Part shown: positions 28,740 through 38,784 of the stretch, piece by piece
Layout of the letters: every line of letters begins with the position of its first letter
Numbering within the stretch: the first letter of the stretch is position 1
NCBI RefSeq assembly: GCF_002237365.1
Contig: NZ_NMUO01000023.1
Location: 1 to 43,015 of the forward strand
Origin: Zobellella denitrificans
GTDB taxonomy: Bacteria > Pseudomonadota > Gammaproteobacteria > Enterobacterales > Aeromonadaceae
DNA: 43,015 nucleotides
Direction of reading: 5' to 3'
Position numbers and translations under genes: made by a program
The notes under the pieces: generated by a model
What the model saw: the letters and a program-made list of their open reading frames with translations, nothing else
What the model was told of the DNA's origin: nothing
Database searches by the model: none

Positions 28740-28768
28740 ATTGTATGGGTTCCCCGAGGGATGGGCAA
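28740..28768 (-). promoter_or_regulatory. Predicted promoter of mlaF-murA cluster
   Basis: On the minus strand TTGCCC (28768-28763) and TACAAT (28745-28740, five of six) are spaced by 17 bp. The start would fall near 28733, about 19 bases before the TTG of mlaF, which supports that start codon. Confidence 0.6.
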
Positions 28769-28884
28769 CCGAGCCGGCGCTTTTTCCTGGGGAACTGCGC
28801 CACCCCCTGTCCGGGAAGGGCCGGCCAGGCCGCCAGGGGGCCAGAATCCTCGCCGCACCAGTCGCTTATCGGCCCGAGCTTTTC

Positions 28885-28890
28885 TATAAT
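28885..28890 (+). promoter_or_regulatory. Candidate -10 of kdsD operon
   Basis: A perfect TATAAT sits 27 bases before the kdsD ATG. The -35 region at 16-18 bp (around TCGCTT) is poor, so either an activator is needed or the match is partly fortuitous. Confidence 0.5.
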
Positions 28891-28917
28891 GGCGCCGCCT
28901 AAGGTGTGGAGAGAGCT

Positions 28918-29892
28918 ATGTCAGCCGAATTTGATTACCGTAAAACCGCCCGTCGCGTGCTGGATATTGAAAAGGCGGCCATCGACGGCCTTTATCAATA
29001 TCTTGATCAGGATTTCGATGCCGCCTGCCGGCTGATGTTTCGCTGCCAGGGCAAGGTCATCGTTACCGGCATGGGCAAGTCGGGGCATATCGCCAACAAG
29101 ATTGCCGCCACCCTGGCCAGTACCGGCACCCCGGCCTTTTTCGTCCATCCCGGCGAGGCCAGTCATGGCGACCTGGGCATGATAGGCCAGGGCGACGTGG
29201 TACTGGCCCTGTCCAATTCCGGCGAAAGCGACGAGATCCTGTCCCTGCTGCCGGTGCTCAAGCGCCGCGGCCTCAAGCTCATCTGCCTGACCGGCAATCC
29301 CGGCTCCACCATGGCGCGGGAGGCCGACGTGCACCTGTGCACCCGGGTGGAGCAGGAAGCCTGCCCGCTCGGCCTGGCCCCCACCGCCAGCACCACCGCC
29401 GCCCTGGTGATGGGCGATGCCCTGGCGGTGGCCCTGCTCGAAGCCCGGGGCTTCACCGCCGACGACTTCGCCCTGAGCCACCCCGGCGGCGCCCTGGGCA
29501 AGCGCCTGCTGCTGCGGGTCGGCGACCTGATGCACAAGGACGACCGGGTGCCCAGGGTTCGCCCCCATACCCTGATCATCGAGGCGCTGCTGGAGATCGG
29601 CCGCACCGGGCTCGGCTTCACCGCCGTGGTCGACGAGCAGGAGCGACTGGTCGGCATCTATACTGACGGTGACCTGCGCCGCACCCTGGATCACAAGATA
29701 GATGTGCACCACACCACCATAGAGCAGGTCATGACCCGCCGCTGCACCACCGCCAGGGCCCAGATGCTGGCGGCCGAAGCGGTCAAACTGATGGAAGAGA
29801 AAAAAATCAGCGGCCTGCTGGTGGTGGACGAAGAAAACCGGCCGGTGGGTGCCTTCAACATGCATGACCTGTTACGGGCGGGGGTGATCTGA
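28918..29892 (+). CDS. kdsD: D-arabinose 5-phosphate isomerase KdsD
   Basis: KdsD interconverts ribulose 5-phosphate and arabinose 5-phosphate, the entry to Kdo synthesis for LPS. The 324-residue protein has an N-terminal SIS domain (VIVTGMGKSGHIANKIAATL, about 47-66) and two C-terminal CBS domains (from about 205). The ATG at 28918 is chosen over an upstream in-frame GTG because GGAGAGAG lies just before it. The stop shares one base with the kdsC ATG (TGATG). In E. coli yrbG precedes kdsD; it is absent here. Confidence 0.96.
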   Translation: MSAEFDYRKTARRVLDIEKAAIDGLYQYLDQDFDAACRLMFRCQGKVIVTGMGKSGHIANKIAATLASTGTPAFFVHPGEASHGDLGMIGQGDVVLALSNSGESDEILSLLPVLKRRGLKLICLTGNPGSTMAREADVHLCTRVEQEACPLGLAPTASTTAALVMGDALAVALLEARGFTADDFALSHPGGALGKRLLLRVGDLMHKDDRVPRVRPHTLIIEALLEIGRTGLGFTAVVDEQERLVGIYTDGDLRRTLDHKIDVHHTTIEQVMTRRCTTARAQMLAAEAVKLMEEKKISGLLVVDEENRPVGAFNMHDLLRAGVI

Positions 29893-30443
29893 TGGAGCAA
29901 CAGAGCCTTTACGGTCCCGTCGCCGACGCCGTCTGGCAGCGGCTGGCCGGGATCCGCCTGCTGATCTGCGACGTGGACGGGGTGCTGTCCGACGGCATGA
30001 TCTACCTGGGCAACCAGGGCGAGGAATACAAGAGCTTCTGCACCAAGGACGGCTTCGGCATCAAGGCGCTGCTCAACGCCGGCATCCAGGTGGCGGTGAT
30101 CACCGGGCGGGACTCGCGCATCGTCAGCGAGCGCATGGCCTCCCTCGGGGTGCGCCACGTCTACCAGGGCCAGGGCGACAAGATGCACAGCTACAAGGCC
30201 CTGCTCGACACCCTCAAGCTCGCGCCGGAACAGGTGGCCTATATCGGCGACGACGTGGTCGATCTGCCGGTGATGCGCGATTGCGGCCTGGGCGTGGCGG
30301 TCTGTGACGCCCATCCCCTGGTGCTGCGGGGCGCCGACTACGTCACCCGCATCCATGGCGGCCATGGCGCCGTGCGCGAAGTTTGCGATCTGATCCTGGA
30401 AGCCCGCGGCGAACTGGCCAACGCCAGGGGTATGAGCCTATGA
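29892..30443 (+). CDS. kdsC: 3-deoxy-D-manno-octulosonate 8-phosphate phosphatase KdsC
   Basis: KdsC is a HAD-family phosphatase that releases Kdo from Kdo-8-phosphate. The 183 residues show the nucleophile motif DVDGVLSDG (D27 and D29), ITGRDS in the middle and YIGDDVVDLPVM near the C-terminus. It is coupled to kdsD by a one-base overlap and to lptC by a four-base overlap. Confidence 0.97.
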   Translation: MEQQSLYGPVADAVWQRLAGIRLLICDVDGVLSDGMIYLGNQGEEYKSFCTKDGFGIKALLNAGIQVAVITGRDSRIVSERMASLGVRHVYQGQGDKMHSYKALLDTLKLAPEQVAYIGDDVVDLPVMRDCGLGVAVCDAHPLVLRGADYVTRIHGGHGAVREVCDLILEARGELANARGMSL

Positions 30444-30988
30444 GCCGCCAGAGCTGGCTGTTCGGCGGCCTCTTCCTCGCCGCCCTGATCGCCTGGCAGT
30501 GGCTCAGACCCGCGGGCCCGGGCCCGCTCGGCGAACAGGATTACCAGCCGGATTTCGTGGCCCGGGGGCTGGCCAGCATCCAGTACAACCGGCTCGGGCT
30601 GCCCTACCGGGGGCTGGAAGCGGACTACGCCGAGTACTACGACCCGCTGTCCATGACCCTGATGGAAAAACCTGTTATCTTGCTCTATTCGCCCGACGGC
30701 CAGCCCCAGTGGCGGTTGCAGGGGGATGAAGGCATCATCAACACCGGCGACAACGCGGTGATGGTCGGCAACGTGGTCGGCCGGGGGCTGCTTCCGGATG
30801 CCCTGGTGGAAACCCTGACCACCGAATACCTGGAACTGGACTTCATCAACAACCAGCTGCGCTCCAACCGGGACGTCCAGCTGAGCAGCCCGCACTACCA
30901 GGCCCAGGGCCAGGGCCTGCTGGGCATCCTTGATCAACAAACGGTGGAACTACTGCATGAAACCCGGGCAACTTACTTCAATCCTTAG
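30440..30988 (+). CDS. lptC: LPS export protein LptC
   Basis: LptC is the bitopic inner-membrane protein that receives LPS from LptB2FG and hands it to LptA. The 182 residues have one N-terminal span (about 5-20) and a periplasmic beta-jellyroll region with LFSPDGQPQWRL-like and LTTEYLELDF segments. I read the start as the ATG overlapping the kdsC stop (ATGA); the longer upstream frame is kdsC sequence. Its end overlaps lptA by 32 bases. Confidence 0.93.
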   Translation: MSRQSWLFGGLFLAALIAWQWLRPAGPGPLGEQDYQPDFVARGLASIQYNRLGLPYRGLEADYAEYYDPLSMTLMEKPVILLYSPDGQPQWRLQGDEGIINTGDNAVMVGNVVGRGLLPDALVETLTTEYLELDFINNQLRSNRDVQLSSPHYQAQGQGLLGILDQQTVELLHETRATYFNP

Positions 30989-31484
30989 CATGGGCGGCCT
31001 GCTGGCCCTGGGCCTGGGCCTGGCCGAGGCCAGGGAGTCGGACTTCCGCCAGCCGGTGACCATAGACGCCGGCCGCCAGCTGGTGGAACTGGCCGAGAAC
31101 AAGGTCACCTTCAGCGACCGGGTGGTGGTCAAGCAGGGCACCATAGACGTGCGTGCCGACCGCCTGGTGGTGATCCGCACCGAACAGGGCCTGCAGTCGA
31201 TGACCGCCCAGGGCAGCCCGGCCACCTACCAGCAGATCCTGGACAACGGCCAGCCGGTGCACGCCGAGGCCCGGGAGATCCACTACGACATCCGCGCCCG
31301 CACCATCACCCTGCTGCAGGATGCCAAGCTTACCCAGAACGACAACATCGTCACCGGCTACCGCATCCGCTACCACATCGACCGGGAGCAGATGGAGGCG
31401 GAAAGCCAGGGTGGCCAGGACAGGGTGACCACCATCTTCCTGCCCGAGCAGTTGCAGAACCTGAACGAGCAGGGCCAGGACTGA
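30957..31484 (+). CDS. lptA: LPS transport periplasmic protein LptA
   Basis: LptA polymerises into the periplasmic bridge that carries LPS to LptDE. The 175 residues have a signal peptide (cleavage near AEA, residue 25) and the OstA-type jellyroll with QPVTIDAGRQLVEL and FSDRVVVKQGTIDVRADRL. The ATG inside the end of lptC is preferred; nine codons upstream in frame is an alternative that would give a less typical signal peptide. It is followed three bases later by lptB. Confidence 0.94.
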   Translation: MKPGQLTSILSMGGLLALGLGLAEARESDFRQPVTIDAGRQLVELAENKVTFSDRVVVKQGTIDVRADRLVVIRTEQGLQSMTAQGSPATYQQILDNGQPVHAEAREIHYDIRARTITLLQDAKLTQNDNIVTGYRIRYHIDREQMEAESQGGQDRVTTIFLPEQLQNLNEQGQD

Positions 31485-31487
31485 ACC

Positions 31488-32213
<726 letters not shown>

Positions 32214-32265
32214 GCAGGCCCCGCATCATGACAGTGCGGTCGATATAGAAGGACTTTTTTAAAAG

Positions 32266-33699
32266 ATGAAGCCAACTCTTCAGTTACGTTTGGGCCAGCA
32301 GCTGACCATGACGCCCCAGTTGCAGCAGGCGATCCGCCTGCTGCAACTTTCCAGCCTGGAACTGCAGCAGGAGATCCAGCAAGCCCTGGAGAGCAATCCG
32401 TTACTGGAGCAGGATGAGCCGGAAAGCATCGATGTGGCCGAGCCCCGCCACGAAGAACAGCTGGCCGCCGACACCGCCATGGAGCAGAGCCAGCTGTCCG
32501 ATGACCTGCCCATGGACACCAACTGGGAGGAGCTTTATACCGCTTCCCCGGGCGCCGGCGGCGGCCTGCCCGAAGGCGCCGAGGACACCGTCTACCAGGG
32601 CGAGACCACCGAAACCCTGCAGGACTACCTGCTGTGGCAGATGCGCCTCACCCCCTTCAGCGATACCGACCAGGCCATCGCCCTGGCCATCATCGATGCC
32701 ATCGACGAGGCCGGTTACCTCACCATAGACGTCCCCGATATCCTGGAGGCGGTGGCCGGCGACGAGCTGGAGATCGAGGCGGACGAGGTGGAAGCGGTGC
32801 TCAAGCGCATCCAGCACTTCGATCCCATCGGGGTGGCGGCCCGCAACGTCCAGGAATGCCTGCGCATCCAGCTGGAGCAGTTCCCGCCCGAGACCCCCTG
32901 GCTGCAGCAGGCCCGGGAGGTGATCAACCAGCACATGGATCTGCTCGGCAACCGGGACTACCGCACCCTGCAGCGCAAGGCCAGGCTCAAGGAGGAGGAA
33001 CTCAAGGAGGTGCTGGCGCTGATCCAGCAGCTGGAGCCCAGGCCCGGCCACACCGTCATCCAGAGCAGTTCCGAATACGTGATCCCGGACGTGGTGGTAA
33101 CCAAGCGCAACGGCGCCTGGGTGGCGGAGCTCAACCCCGAGGCCATGCCCAAGGTCCGCCTCAACCAGACCTATGCCGCCATGGCCCGGCAGCCGCGCAA
33201 CAGCGAGGACGGCCAGTTCATCCGCAACCACCTGCAGGACGCCAAGTGGTTTCTCAAGAGCCTGGAAAGCCGAAATGAGACCCTGCTCAAGGTTGCCAAT
33301 TGTATTGTCGAGCAACAACAGGCATTCTTTGAGTATGGCGAGGAAGCCATGAAGCCCATGGTGCTGAACCATGTGGCCGAGGCGGTGGAAATGCACGAGT
33401 CCACCATCTCGCGGGTGACCACCCAGAAGTTCCTGCACACCCCCCGGGGGGTGTTCGAGCTGAAGTATTTTTTCTCCAGCCACGTGGGAACCGACGACGG
33501 CGGGGAGTGCTCCTCGACGGCGATTCGCGCCCTGATCAAGAAACTGGTCGGGGCGGAAAACCCGGCCAAGCCGCTGAGCGACAGCAAGATCGCCCAGTTG
33601 CTGGCCGAACAGGGGATACAGGTGGCCAGGCGGACCATCGCCAAGTACAGGGAGTCACTGGCCATCCCCCCTTCCAATCAGCGTAAACGCCTGGTTTAA
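32266..33699 (+). CDS. rpoN: RNA polymerase sigma-54 factor RpoN
   Basis: Sigma-54 directs RNA polymerase to -24/-12 promoters that need an AAA+ activator. The 477-residue protein has the glutamine- and leucine-rich activator-interacting region I at about 1-50 ([20 protein letters not shown]), an acidic linker, the core-binding domain, an HTH, and the C-terminal RpoN box [10 protein letters not shown] at 454-463. It begins the regulatory half of the operon (hpf, ptsN, rapZ, npr), with a 52-bp gap after lptB. Confidence 0.98.
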   Translation: MKPTLQLRLGQQLTMTPQLQQAIRLLQLSSLELQQEIQQALESNPLLEQDEPESIDVAEPRHEEQLAADTAMEQSQLSDDLPMDTNWEELYTASPGAGGGLPEGAEDTVYQGETTETLQDYLLWQMRLTPFSDTDQAIALAIIDAIDEAGYLTIDVPDILEAVAGDELEIEADEVEAVLKRIQHFDPIGVAARNVQECLRIQLEQFPPETPWLQQAREVINQHMDLLGNRDYRTLQRKARLKEEELKEVLALIQQLEPRPGHTVIQSSSEYVIPDVVVTKRNGAWVAELNPEAMPKVRLNQTYAAMARQPRNSEDGQFIRNHLQDAKWFLKSLESRNETLLKVANCIVEQQQAFFEYGEEAMKPMVLNHVAEAVEMHESTISRVTTQKFLHTPRGVFELKYFFSSHVGTDDGGECSSTAIRALIKKLVGAENPAKPLSDSKIAQLLAEQGIQVARRTIAKYRESLAIPPSNQRKRLV

Positions 33700-33723
33700 A
33701 GGCAGACCAAGAAGGAAGACGTT

Positions 33724-34011
33724 ATGCAAATAAACCTGACTGGACACCATGTGGAAATCACAGACTCACTGCGTGACTATGTGAACAGCAAATTTTCCAA
33801 GCTGGAGCGTCACTTCGACCACATTACCAATGCGCACGTCATCCTCAACGTGGAAAAACTGCAGCAGATCGCCGAAGCCAAGCTGAACGTCAGCGGCGGC
33901 GAAGTCTTCGCCAACTCCCAGCACGAAGACATGTATGCGGCCATCGACGGCTTGATCGACAAGCTGGATCGCCAGATCATCAAACACAAAGAGAAGCTCA
34001 AGCAAAAATAA
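33724..34011 (+). CDS. hpf: Ribosome hibernation promoting factor Hpf (short form)
   Basis: Hpf binds the 30S decoding centre and promotes 100S ribosome dimers in stationary phase. At 95 residues this is the short form, which acts with RMF. It begins MQINLTGHHVEITDSLRDYV and has the basic C-terminal stretch KLDRQIIKHKEKLKQK. It lies 24 bp after rpoN, with GAAGGAAGA as ribosome-binding site. Confidence 0.96.
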   Translation: MQINLTGHHVEITDSLRDYVNSKFSKLERHFDHITNAHVILNVEKLQQIAEAKLNVSGGEVFANSQHEDMYAAIDGLIDKLDRQIIKHKEKLKQK

Positions 34012-34013
34012 CC

Positions 34014-34460
34014 ATGGAAGTCGCCGACATACTGAGCAGGGACTGCACCCGCAGTGCAGTTCCCTGCACGAGCAAGAAACGTGCCCTGGAAATCATCAGC
34101 GAGCTGGCCGCCCAGCACCTGAACATCAGCAGCCAGCAGCTGTTCGATTGCCTGCTGGCCCGGGAAAAGATGGGCAGCACCGGCATCGGCAATGGCATCG
34201 CCATTCCCCACGGCCGTATCAGCGATGACAACAAGGCGACCGCCGTATTACTCACTTTCGCCGAGCCGGTGGAGTTCGATGCCATCGACAACCAGCCGGT
34301 CGGCCTGGTTTTTGCCCTGCTGGTCCCCGAGCAGGAGTGCAAACAGCACCTCAAGACACTGTCATTGATCGCCGAAAAGCTCAGCAACAAGCAGGTATGC
34401 AAGCAGTTGCGCCAGGCCGGCAGCGATGACGAACTCTATCAGATCATGATCTCCGCCTGA
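34014..34460 (+). CDS. ptsN: Nitrogen-PTS EIIA component PtsN
   Basis: PtsN (EIIA-Ntr) is the terminal phosphoacceptor of the regulatory nitrogen PTS and controls potassium and envelope functions by binding partners. The 148 residues contain the phosphorylation site H66 in [12 protein letters not shown]. Length is slightly shorter than E. coli (163) at the N-terminus. Two bases separate it from hpf. Npr, its phosphodonor, is two genes downstream. Confidence 0.96.
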   Translation: MEVADILSRDCTRSAVPCTSKKRALEIISELAAQHLNISSQQLFDCLLAREKMGSTGIGNGIAIPHGRISDDNKATAVLLTFAEPVEFDAIDNQPVGLVFALLVPEQECKQHLKTLSLIAEKLSNKQVCKQLRQAGSDDELYQIMISA

Positions 34461-34471
34461 GGACAAGCGCC

Positions 34472-35338
34472 ATGCAACTGGTGATCGTCAGCGGTCGCTC
34501 CGGCTCGGGTAAAACCGTGGCCCTGCGGGTACTCGAGGACCTGGGCTATTACTGCGTCGACAACCTGCCCGTCGAACTGCTGCCGGATCTGGTGCAGATG
34601 CGCCGGCACAGGCCGGGCGAGGTGGCGGTCAGCATCGACGTGCGCAACCTGCCCGACAGCCCCGACAAACTGGAAGCCTGCCTGGCCGAAGTCAGGGCCA
34701 TGGAAGGCGTTTCCCTCTCCAGCATCTTTATCGATGCCGACAACGCGGCGCTGATCCGCCGTTTCGGCGACACTCGCCGGCTGCACCCCCTGTCCCGCCA
34801 CAGCCTGACCCTGGACGAGGCCATCCGGGAGGAGACCCACCTGCTGGCGCCCCTGTCCTCGGACGCGGATCTGCGCATCGATACCTCGGCCTTAAGCATC
34901 CACGATCTGAGCGAGATCATCCGCGAGCGCATCCTCGGCAAGAAGGAAAAGGAGCTGAACTGGGTGTTCGAATCCTTCGGCTACAAGTACGGGGTGTCCA
35001 AGGACGCCGACTTCGTGTTCGACGCCCGCTTCCTGCCCAATCCCCACTGGATTGCCGAGCTTCGCCCCTTCACCGGCCGCGACGAGCCGGTGGCCGACTA
35101 CCTGGCCGGCCAGCCCGAGGTGATGAAATACCTGTGGCAGATAGAAAACCTGCTGATCACCTGGATGCCGCACCTGGAGCGCAACAACCGCAGCTACGTC
35201 ACCGTGGCCATCGGCTGTACCGGCGGCCAGCACCGCTCGGTGTTCCTCGCCGAACAGCTGGCCCGGGTATTCCGGCAGATGGGCAAGAGTGTGCAACTTC
35301 GACACAGAACACTGGAAAAACGCAATGCCGAGAATTGA
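34472..35338 (+). CDS. rapZ: RNase adapter protein RapZ
   Basis: RapZ binds the sRNA GlmZ and presents it to RNase E, tuning GlmS and hence amino-sugar supply for the wall and LPS. The 288 residues carry the P-loop GRSGSGKT at 8-15, the [13 protein letters not shown]-like middle segment and a conserved C-terminal domain with [13 protein letters not shown], the sensor/RNA-binding half. Its end overlaps npr by 14 bases. Confidence 0.96.
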   Translation: MQLVIVSGRSGSGKTVALRVLEDLGYYCVDNLPVELLPDLVQMRRHRPGEVAVSIDVRNLPDSPDKLEACLAEVRAMEGVSLSSIFIDADNAALIRRFGDTRRLHPLSRHSLTLDEAIREETHLLAPLSSDADLRIDTSALSIHDLSEIIRERILGKKEKELNWVFESFGYKYGVSKDADFVFDARFLPNPHWIAELRPFTGRDEPVADYLAGQPEVMKYLWQIENLLITWMPHLERNNRSYVTVAIGCTGGQHRSVFLAEQLARVFRQMGKSVQLRHRTLEKRNAEN

Positions 35339-35600
35339 ACGGGATCTGGAAATCGTCAACAAGCTGGGGCTGCACGCCCGGGCCGCCATCCAGCTGGTGC
35401 AACTGACGCAGCAGTTCGACGCCACCGTCACCGTCTGCAACCAGGACAAACAGGCGCCGGCCAACAGCGTCATGGGCCTGCTGATGCTGGAGACCGCCCA
35501 GGGTCACGCCATCCGGGTGGTGGCCGAAGGCCCGGACGCGGAGGCGGCGATGGAGGCCGTGGCCCGGCTGGTGGCCGACCGCTTCAACGAATCCGAATAA
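35325..35600 (+). CDS. ptsO: Nitrogen-PTS phosphocarrier protein Npr (PtsO)
   Basis: Npr is the HPr-like carrier that phosphorylates PtsN. The 91-residue protein has the active histidine H17 in [10 protein letters not shown] and a conserved serine-region segment [16 protein letters not shown] start at ATG 35325, inside the rapZ end. A longer frame to 35289 reads rapZ sequence and would displace the family N-terminus. Confidence 0.95.
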   Translation: MPRIERDLEIVNKLGLHARAAIQLVQLTQQFDATVTVCNQDKQAPANSVMGLLMLETAQGHAIRVVAEGPDAEAAMEAVARLVADRFNESE

Positions 35601-35629
35601 CCCCCTCCTCCCCTCGCCCCGGAGCCCGG

Positions 35630-36991
35630 ATGACCGAGCCATTAGACCACCCCAGGACACCGGATCAGCTGGACAGCATCACCCAGGCGCTGAACAGCGG
35701 CATGTTCGTGCACGTACGGCGCATGCTGCAGCAGATGCGCCCGGGCGACGTGGCCTGGCTGCTCGAATCCTCCCCCTCCCCCAGCCGCAAGGTACTGTGG
35801 CAGCTGATCGATCCCGACGACTACGGCGAGATCCTGGAAGAGCTGTCGGAAGAAGTGCGGGACGGCATCATCCGGCTGATGGATCCGGACAAGCTGGCCA
35901 TCGCCCTGGAGGACATGGAGTCGGACGATCTGGCCTATGTGCTGCGGGATCTGCCCGAGCAGCTGTTCAGCCAGGTGCTGGACCGGATGGACGAGCAGGA
36001 CCGGCAGCGGGCCGAGCAGGCCCTGTCCTATGCGGAAGACACCGCCGGCTCGCTGATGAACACCGAGTTCATCACCCTGCGCCCGGACGTGACCATCGAC
36101 GTGGTACTGCGCTACCTGCGCCGCCACAGCGAACTGCCCGACGGCACCGATACCCTCTATGTGGTGGATCAGCACAACCGCCTGCTGGGGGACATGCCCC
36201 TGGCCAGCCTGGTGGTGCAGGCGCCCACCGCCACCGTGGCGGAAGTGATGGACACCTCGGTGGAAGCCATTCCGCTGACCATGTCCGACACCGAGGTGGC
36301 CAACCTGTTCGAACGCCACGACTGGCTGTCGGCGCCGGTGGTGGACGAGGAACGCCGCCTGCTGGGCCGCATCACCATCGACGACGTGGTGGACATCATC
36401 CGGGAGGAAGGGGAACACTCCATGATGGGCATGGCCAAGATGGCCGACGATGAAGACACCTTCGCGCCCGTGCTGACCAGCGCCCGCCGCCGTTCGGTCT
36501 GGCTGACCGTCAACCTGGGCACCGCCCTGGCCGCCGCCAGCGTGTCCAACATGTTCGAGGCCACCCTGGACCAGCTGGCCACCCTGGCCATCCTGATGAC
36601 CATAGTGCCGTCCATGGGCGGCATCGCCGGCAACCAGACCCTGGCCCTGGTGATCCGCGGCATGGCGGTGGGCCACATCGGCGACAGCAACGCCCGCTGG
36701 CTGCTGACCAAGGAGGCCATGGTGGGGTTGATCAACGGCATGCTGTGGGCGCTGATGATAGCGGTGGTGGTCAGCCTGTGGAAAGACAGCTGGCAGATAG
36801 GCCTGGTGATAGCGGCGGCCATGTTCATCAACCTGTCGGTGGCGGGCATGGCCGGCGCCATGATCCCCCTGGCCATGCGCAAGCTCAACATAGACCCGGC
36901 CCTGGCCGGCTCCATGGCCCTGACCACCATCACCGATATCGTCGGCCTGCTGTCGTTTCTGGGCCTTGCGACGCTGATCCTGCTGAACTAA
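35630..36991 (+). CDS. mgtE: Magnesium transporter MgtE
   Basis: MgtE is a Mg2+-gated inner-membrane channel. The 453-residue protein has the N-terminal helical MgtE_N domain (to about 130), a CBS pair (about 135-260) that senses Mg2+, a plug helix, and five C-terminal membrane spans with GGIAGNQTLALVIRGMAVG, the pore-region hallmark. GGAG lies five bases before the ATG. It follows npr by 29 bp and probably shares the operon, although it is not part of the E. coli rpoN operon. Confidence 0.95.
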   Translation: MTEPLDHPRTPDQLDSITQALNSGMFVHVRRMLQQMRPGDVAWLLESSPSPSRKVLWQLIDPDDYGEILEELSEEVRDGIIRLMDPDKLAIALEDMESDDLAYVLRDLPEQLFSQVLDRMDEQDRQRAEQALSYAEDTAGSLMNTEFITLRPDVTIDVVLRYLRRHSELPDGTDTLYVVDQHNRLLGDMPLASLVVQAPTATVAEVMDTSVEAIPLTMSDTEVANLFERHDWLSAPVVDEERRLLGRITIDDVVDIIREEGEHSMMGMAKMADDEDTFAPVLTSARRRSVWLTVNLGTALAAASVSNMFEATLDQLATLAILMTIVPSMGGIAGNQTLALVIRGMAVGHIGDSNARWLLTKEAMVGLINGMLWALMIAVVVSLWKDSWQIGLVIAAAMFINLSVAGMAGAMIPLAMRKLNIDPALAGSMALTTITDIVGLLSFLGLATLILLN

Positions 36992-36992
36992 A

Positions 36993-37012
36993 GCTGGATG
37001 CTGGAAGCCTGG
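36993..37012 (+). repeat. Imperfect heptamer repeat after mgtE
   Basis: GCTGGAT-GCTGGAA-GCCTGG starts one base after the mgtE stop. It is the same family and orientation (relative to its gene) as the degS 3' repeat. Confidence 0.7.
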
Positions 37013-37050
37013 CTTTTAGTCACAAGGTCTGGCTGCCTGATTTGACGTAG

Positions 37051-37228
37051 AGAAGAGGCAACAGGGCCACCTCCGCCGACACGCCGCAAGTACGTCCATG
37101 TAGGCTCGCACCTGCCGAATGTCGCGGAAACCGCCGTATCATCGCTTCGCGATGCTGGCGGCGGAGCAAGGCGCTTCGCGCCCCCTGGCAGGTGACGGTC
37201 GGCGGAGGCGATCCCTGTAGCCTCTTTC
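37051..37228. repeat. MITE-like element with nested inverted repeats
   Basis: The 350-bp gap between mgtE and pmbA has no gene. Its core has terminal inverted repeats of about 30 bp (37051-37080 with 37198-37228) that match at 24 of about 28 positions, including CCTCCGCCGAC/GTCGGCGGAGG perfectly. Inside, CACCTGCC (37109-37116) pairs with GGCAGGTG (37187-37194). Two hairpins follow: CATCGC-TTC-GCGATG (37140-37154, extended by CCGCC/GGCGG) and GGCGC-TTC-GCGCC (37170-37182). There is no transposase. It could be a mobile repeat, or a structured RNA or 3'-UTR module. A 92-codon open frame across it is a by-product. Confidence 0.75.
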
Positions 37229-37286
37229 CAGCCCCGATGCCATCTGAGGGTGATACCAGCAGGCAGCTGCGGGCAATAGGGACGAC

Positions 37287-37310
37287 AAAGGGCCGCATAG
37301 GCCCTTTCTT
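37287..37310 (+). terminator. Terminator downstream of mgtE
   Basis: AAAGGGCC-GCATA-GGCCCTTTCTT forms an 8-bp stem followed by a T-rich tail in the rightward direction. It would end mgtE transcripts after the repeat element. Leftward, the tail TTTGTC is weaker for pmbA. Confidence 0.75.
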
Positions 37311-37315
37311 ATAGC

Positions 37316-37336
37316 TTCCAGCTTCTCGCTTCCGGC
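37316..37336 (-). repeat. Imperfect heptamer repeat after pmbA
   Basis: Read leftward this is GCCGGAA-GCGAGAA-GCTGGAA, starting five bases after the pmbA stop. With the copy after mgtE it brackets the MITE-like element: GCTGGAAGC (37000-37008) is the exact inverse of GCTTCCAGC (37314-37322). Confidence 0.7.
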
Positions 37337-37341
37337 TTTCT

Positions 37342-38682
37342 TTACTGCCCTGCGATCTTCATGTTGTCGACCAGCACCGAGCCGGTCTGCAGGCTGGAGC
37401 GGGTTTCCACGTCGGTGCCGATGGCCTGGATACCGGCAAACATCTGCTTCAGGTTGCCGGCGATGGTGATCTCCTCCACCGGGTAGGCGATTTCGCCGTT
37501 CTCCACCCAGAAGCCGGCGGCGCCGCGGGAATAGTCGCCGGTGACGATATTGACCCCCTGGCCCATCATCTCGGTCACCAGCAGGCCGGTGCCCATCAGC
37601 TTAAGCAGTTGCTCCAGGCTCTGGCCGCTGCTCGACACCCGCCAGTTGTGGATGCCGCCGGCGTGGCCGGTGAGCGGCAGCCCCAGCTTGCGCGCCGAGT
37701 AGCTGGTCAGCAGGTAGCTCTTGAGTTCGCCCCCTTCGATGATATGACGGTCGTGGGTGCGTACGCCCTCGTTGTCGAAGGGAGCACTGGCCAGGCCCTT
37801 GTCCAGGTGCGGCTGCTCGTGGATGTCGAGCCAGTCCGGGAAGATGCGAGTGCCCAGGGCATCGAGCAAAAAGGAGGACTTGCGGTAAAGGTTGCCGCCG
37901 CTGATCCCCATCACCAGGTGGCCGAACAGGCCCGAGGCCACGTCCGGATGGAACAGCACCGGCGCCTGGGTGGTGCCGATTTTGCGCCCGCCCAGCCGGC
38001 CCAGGGTGCGGCTGACCGCCTCGTCCGCCACCCGTTCCGGGGTCCAGAGATCCTCGAAGCTGCGCGCCGAGGTGTAGCCGTACTCGCGCTGCATGTCGCC
38101 GTCCTGCTCGCCGATCAGCACGCAGCTCAGGCCGAAGCGGCTGCCCGCATAGCCTTTGACGAAGCCATGGCTGTTGCCGTACACCTTGATGCCGAGGTTG
38201 CTGGAAAAACTGGCGCCGTCCGACTGCTTGATGCGGCTGTCCCGGCCCAGGGCATGCTGCTCGCAGCGCAGCGCCAGCTCGATGCCGTCCGCCGGTTCCA
38301 GGGGATGGGGAAAGCACAGCGCCAGCTCCGGAGCGTCCCAGGCCAGTTCCGCGGCCTCGGCGATGCCGGCGAAGGGATCGGCCGTGGTGTAGCGGGAGAT
38401 ATCCAGGGCCGCCGCCACGGTGCGGGCGATGGCGTCGGGACGCAGGTCCGAAGTGGAGGCCGAGCCCTTGCGGCCGCCCCGGTAAACGGCGATGCCGAGG
38501 GCGCCGTCCTTGTTGAACTCGATGTTTTCCAGCTCGCCGTTGCGGGTATTGACCGACAGGCCGGTCTGCTTGCTGATGGATACTTCCGCCGACTCGGCCC
38601 CGAGCCGCTTGGCCGCATCCAGGGCTTGCTCTACCGCCAGTTCGAGCTGGCTCTGTTCGGTTTGAATCTCTTCGGGGGTCAT
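37342..38682 (-). CDS. pmbA: Metalloprotease regulator subunit PmbA/TldE
   Basis: PmbA (TldE) pairs with TldD, forming a heterodimeric protease that trims unfolded peptides; in E. coli it matures microcin B17 and degrades CcdA. The 446 residues lack a HExxxH zinc motif, as expected for this non-catalytic subunit. They carry the family segments [41 protein letters not shown] and the C-terminal NMKIAGQ. I start at ATG 38682, which fits homologue N-termini. An ATG at 38715 has a better ribosome-binding sequence (CAGGGG) and would add 11 residues. TldD is encoded 1 kb away. Confidence 0.93.
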   Translation of the reverse strand: MTPEEIQTEQSQLELAVEQALDAAKRLGAESAEVSISKQTGLSVNTRNGELENIEFNKDGALGIAVYRGGRKGSASTSDLRPDAIARTVAAALDISRYTTADPFAGIAEAAELAWDAPELALCFPHPLEPADGIELALRCEQHALGRDSRIKQSDGASFSSNLGIKVYGNSHGFVKGYAGSRFGLSCVLIGEQDGDMQREYGYTSARSFEDLWTPERVADEAVSRTLGRLGGRKIGTTQAPVLFHPDVASGLFGHLVMGISGGNLYRKSSFLLDALGTRIFPDWLDIHEQPHLDKGLASAPFDNEGVRTHDRHIIEGGELKSYLLTSYSARKLGLPLTGHAGGIHNWRVSSSGQSLEQLLKLMGTGLLVTEMMGQGVNIVTGDYSRGAAGFWVENGEIAYPVEEITIAGNLKQMFAGIQAIGTDVETRSSLQTGSVLVDNMKIAGQ

Positions 38683-38784
38683 AATGAAATCGCTGGCTCT
38701 GTTTGGAGTTAGCATAACAGACCCCTGCGCCCCTTGGGAGAAGCTGGTACTATATATGTAAATCTTTGTTGAAACGGAAACGCC

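Noticed and set aside
30837-30990. GGAACT-containing stretches in lptC as sigma-E promoters for lptA, as in E. coli
   Set aside because: None has a TCnnA element at 15-17 bp spacing.
37020-37298. A 92-codon open frame across the mgtE-pmbA gap
   Set aside because: It runs through the inverted repeats, has no ribosome-binding site, and looks like a by-product of the repeat element.
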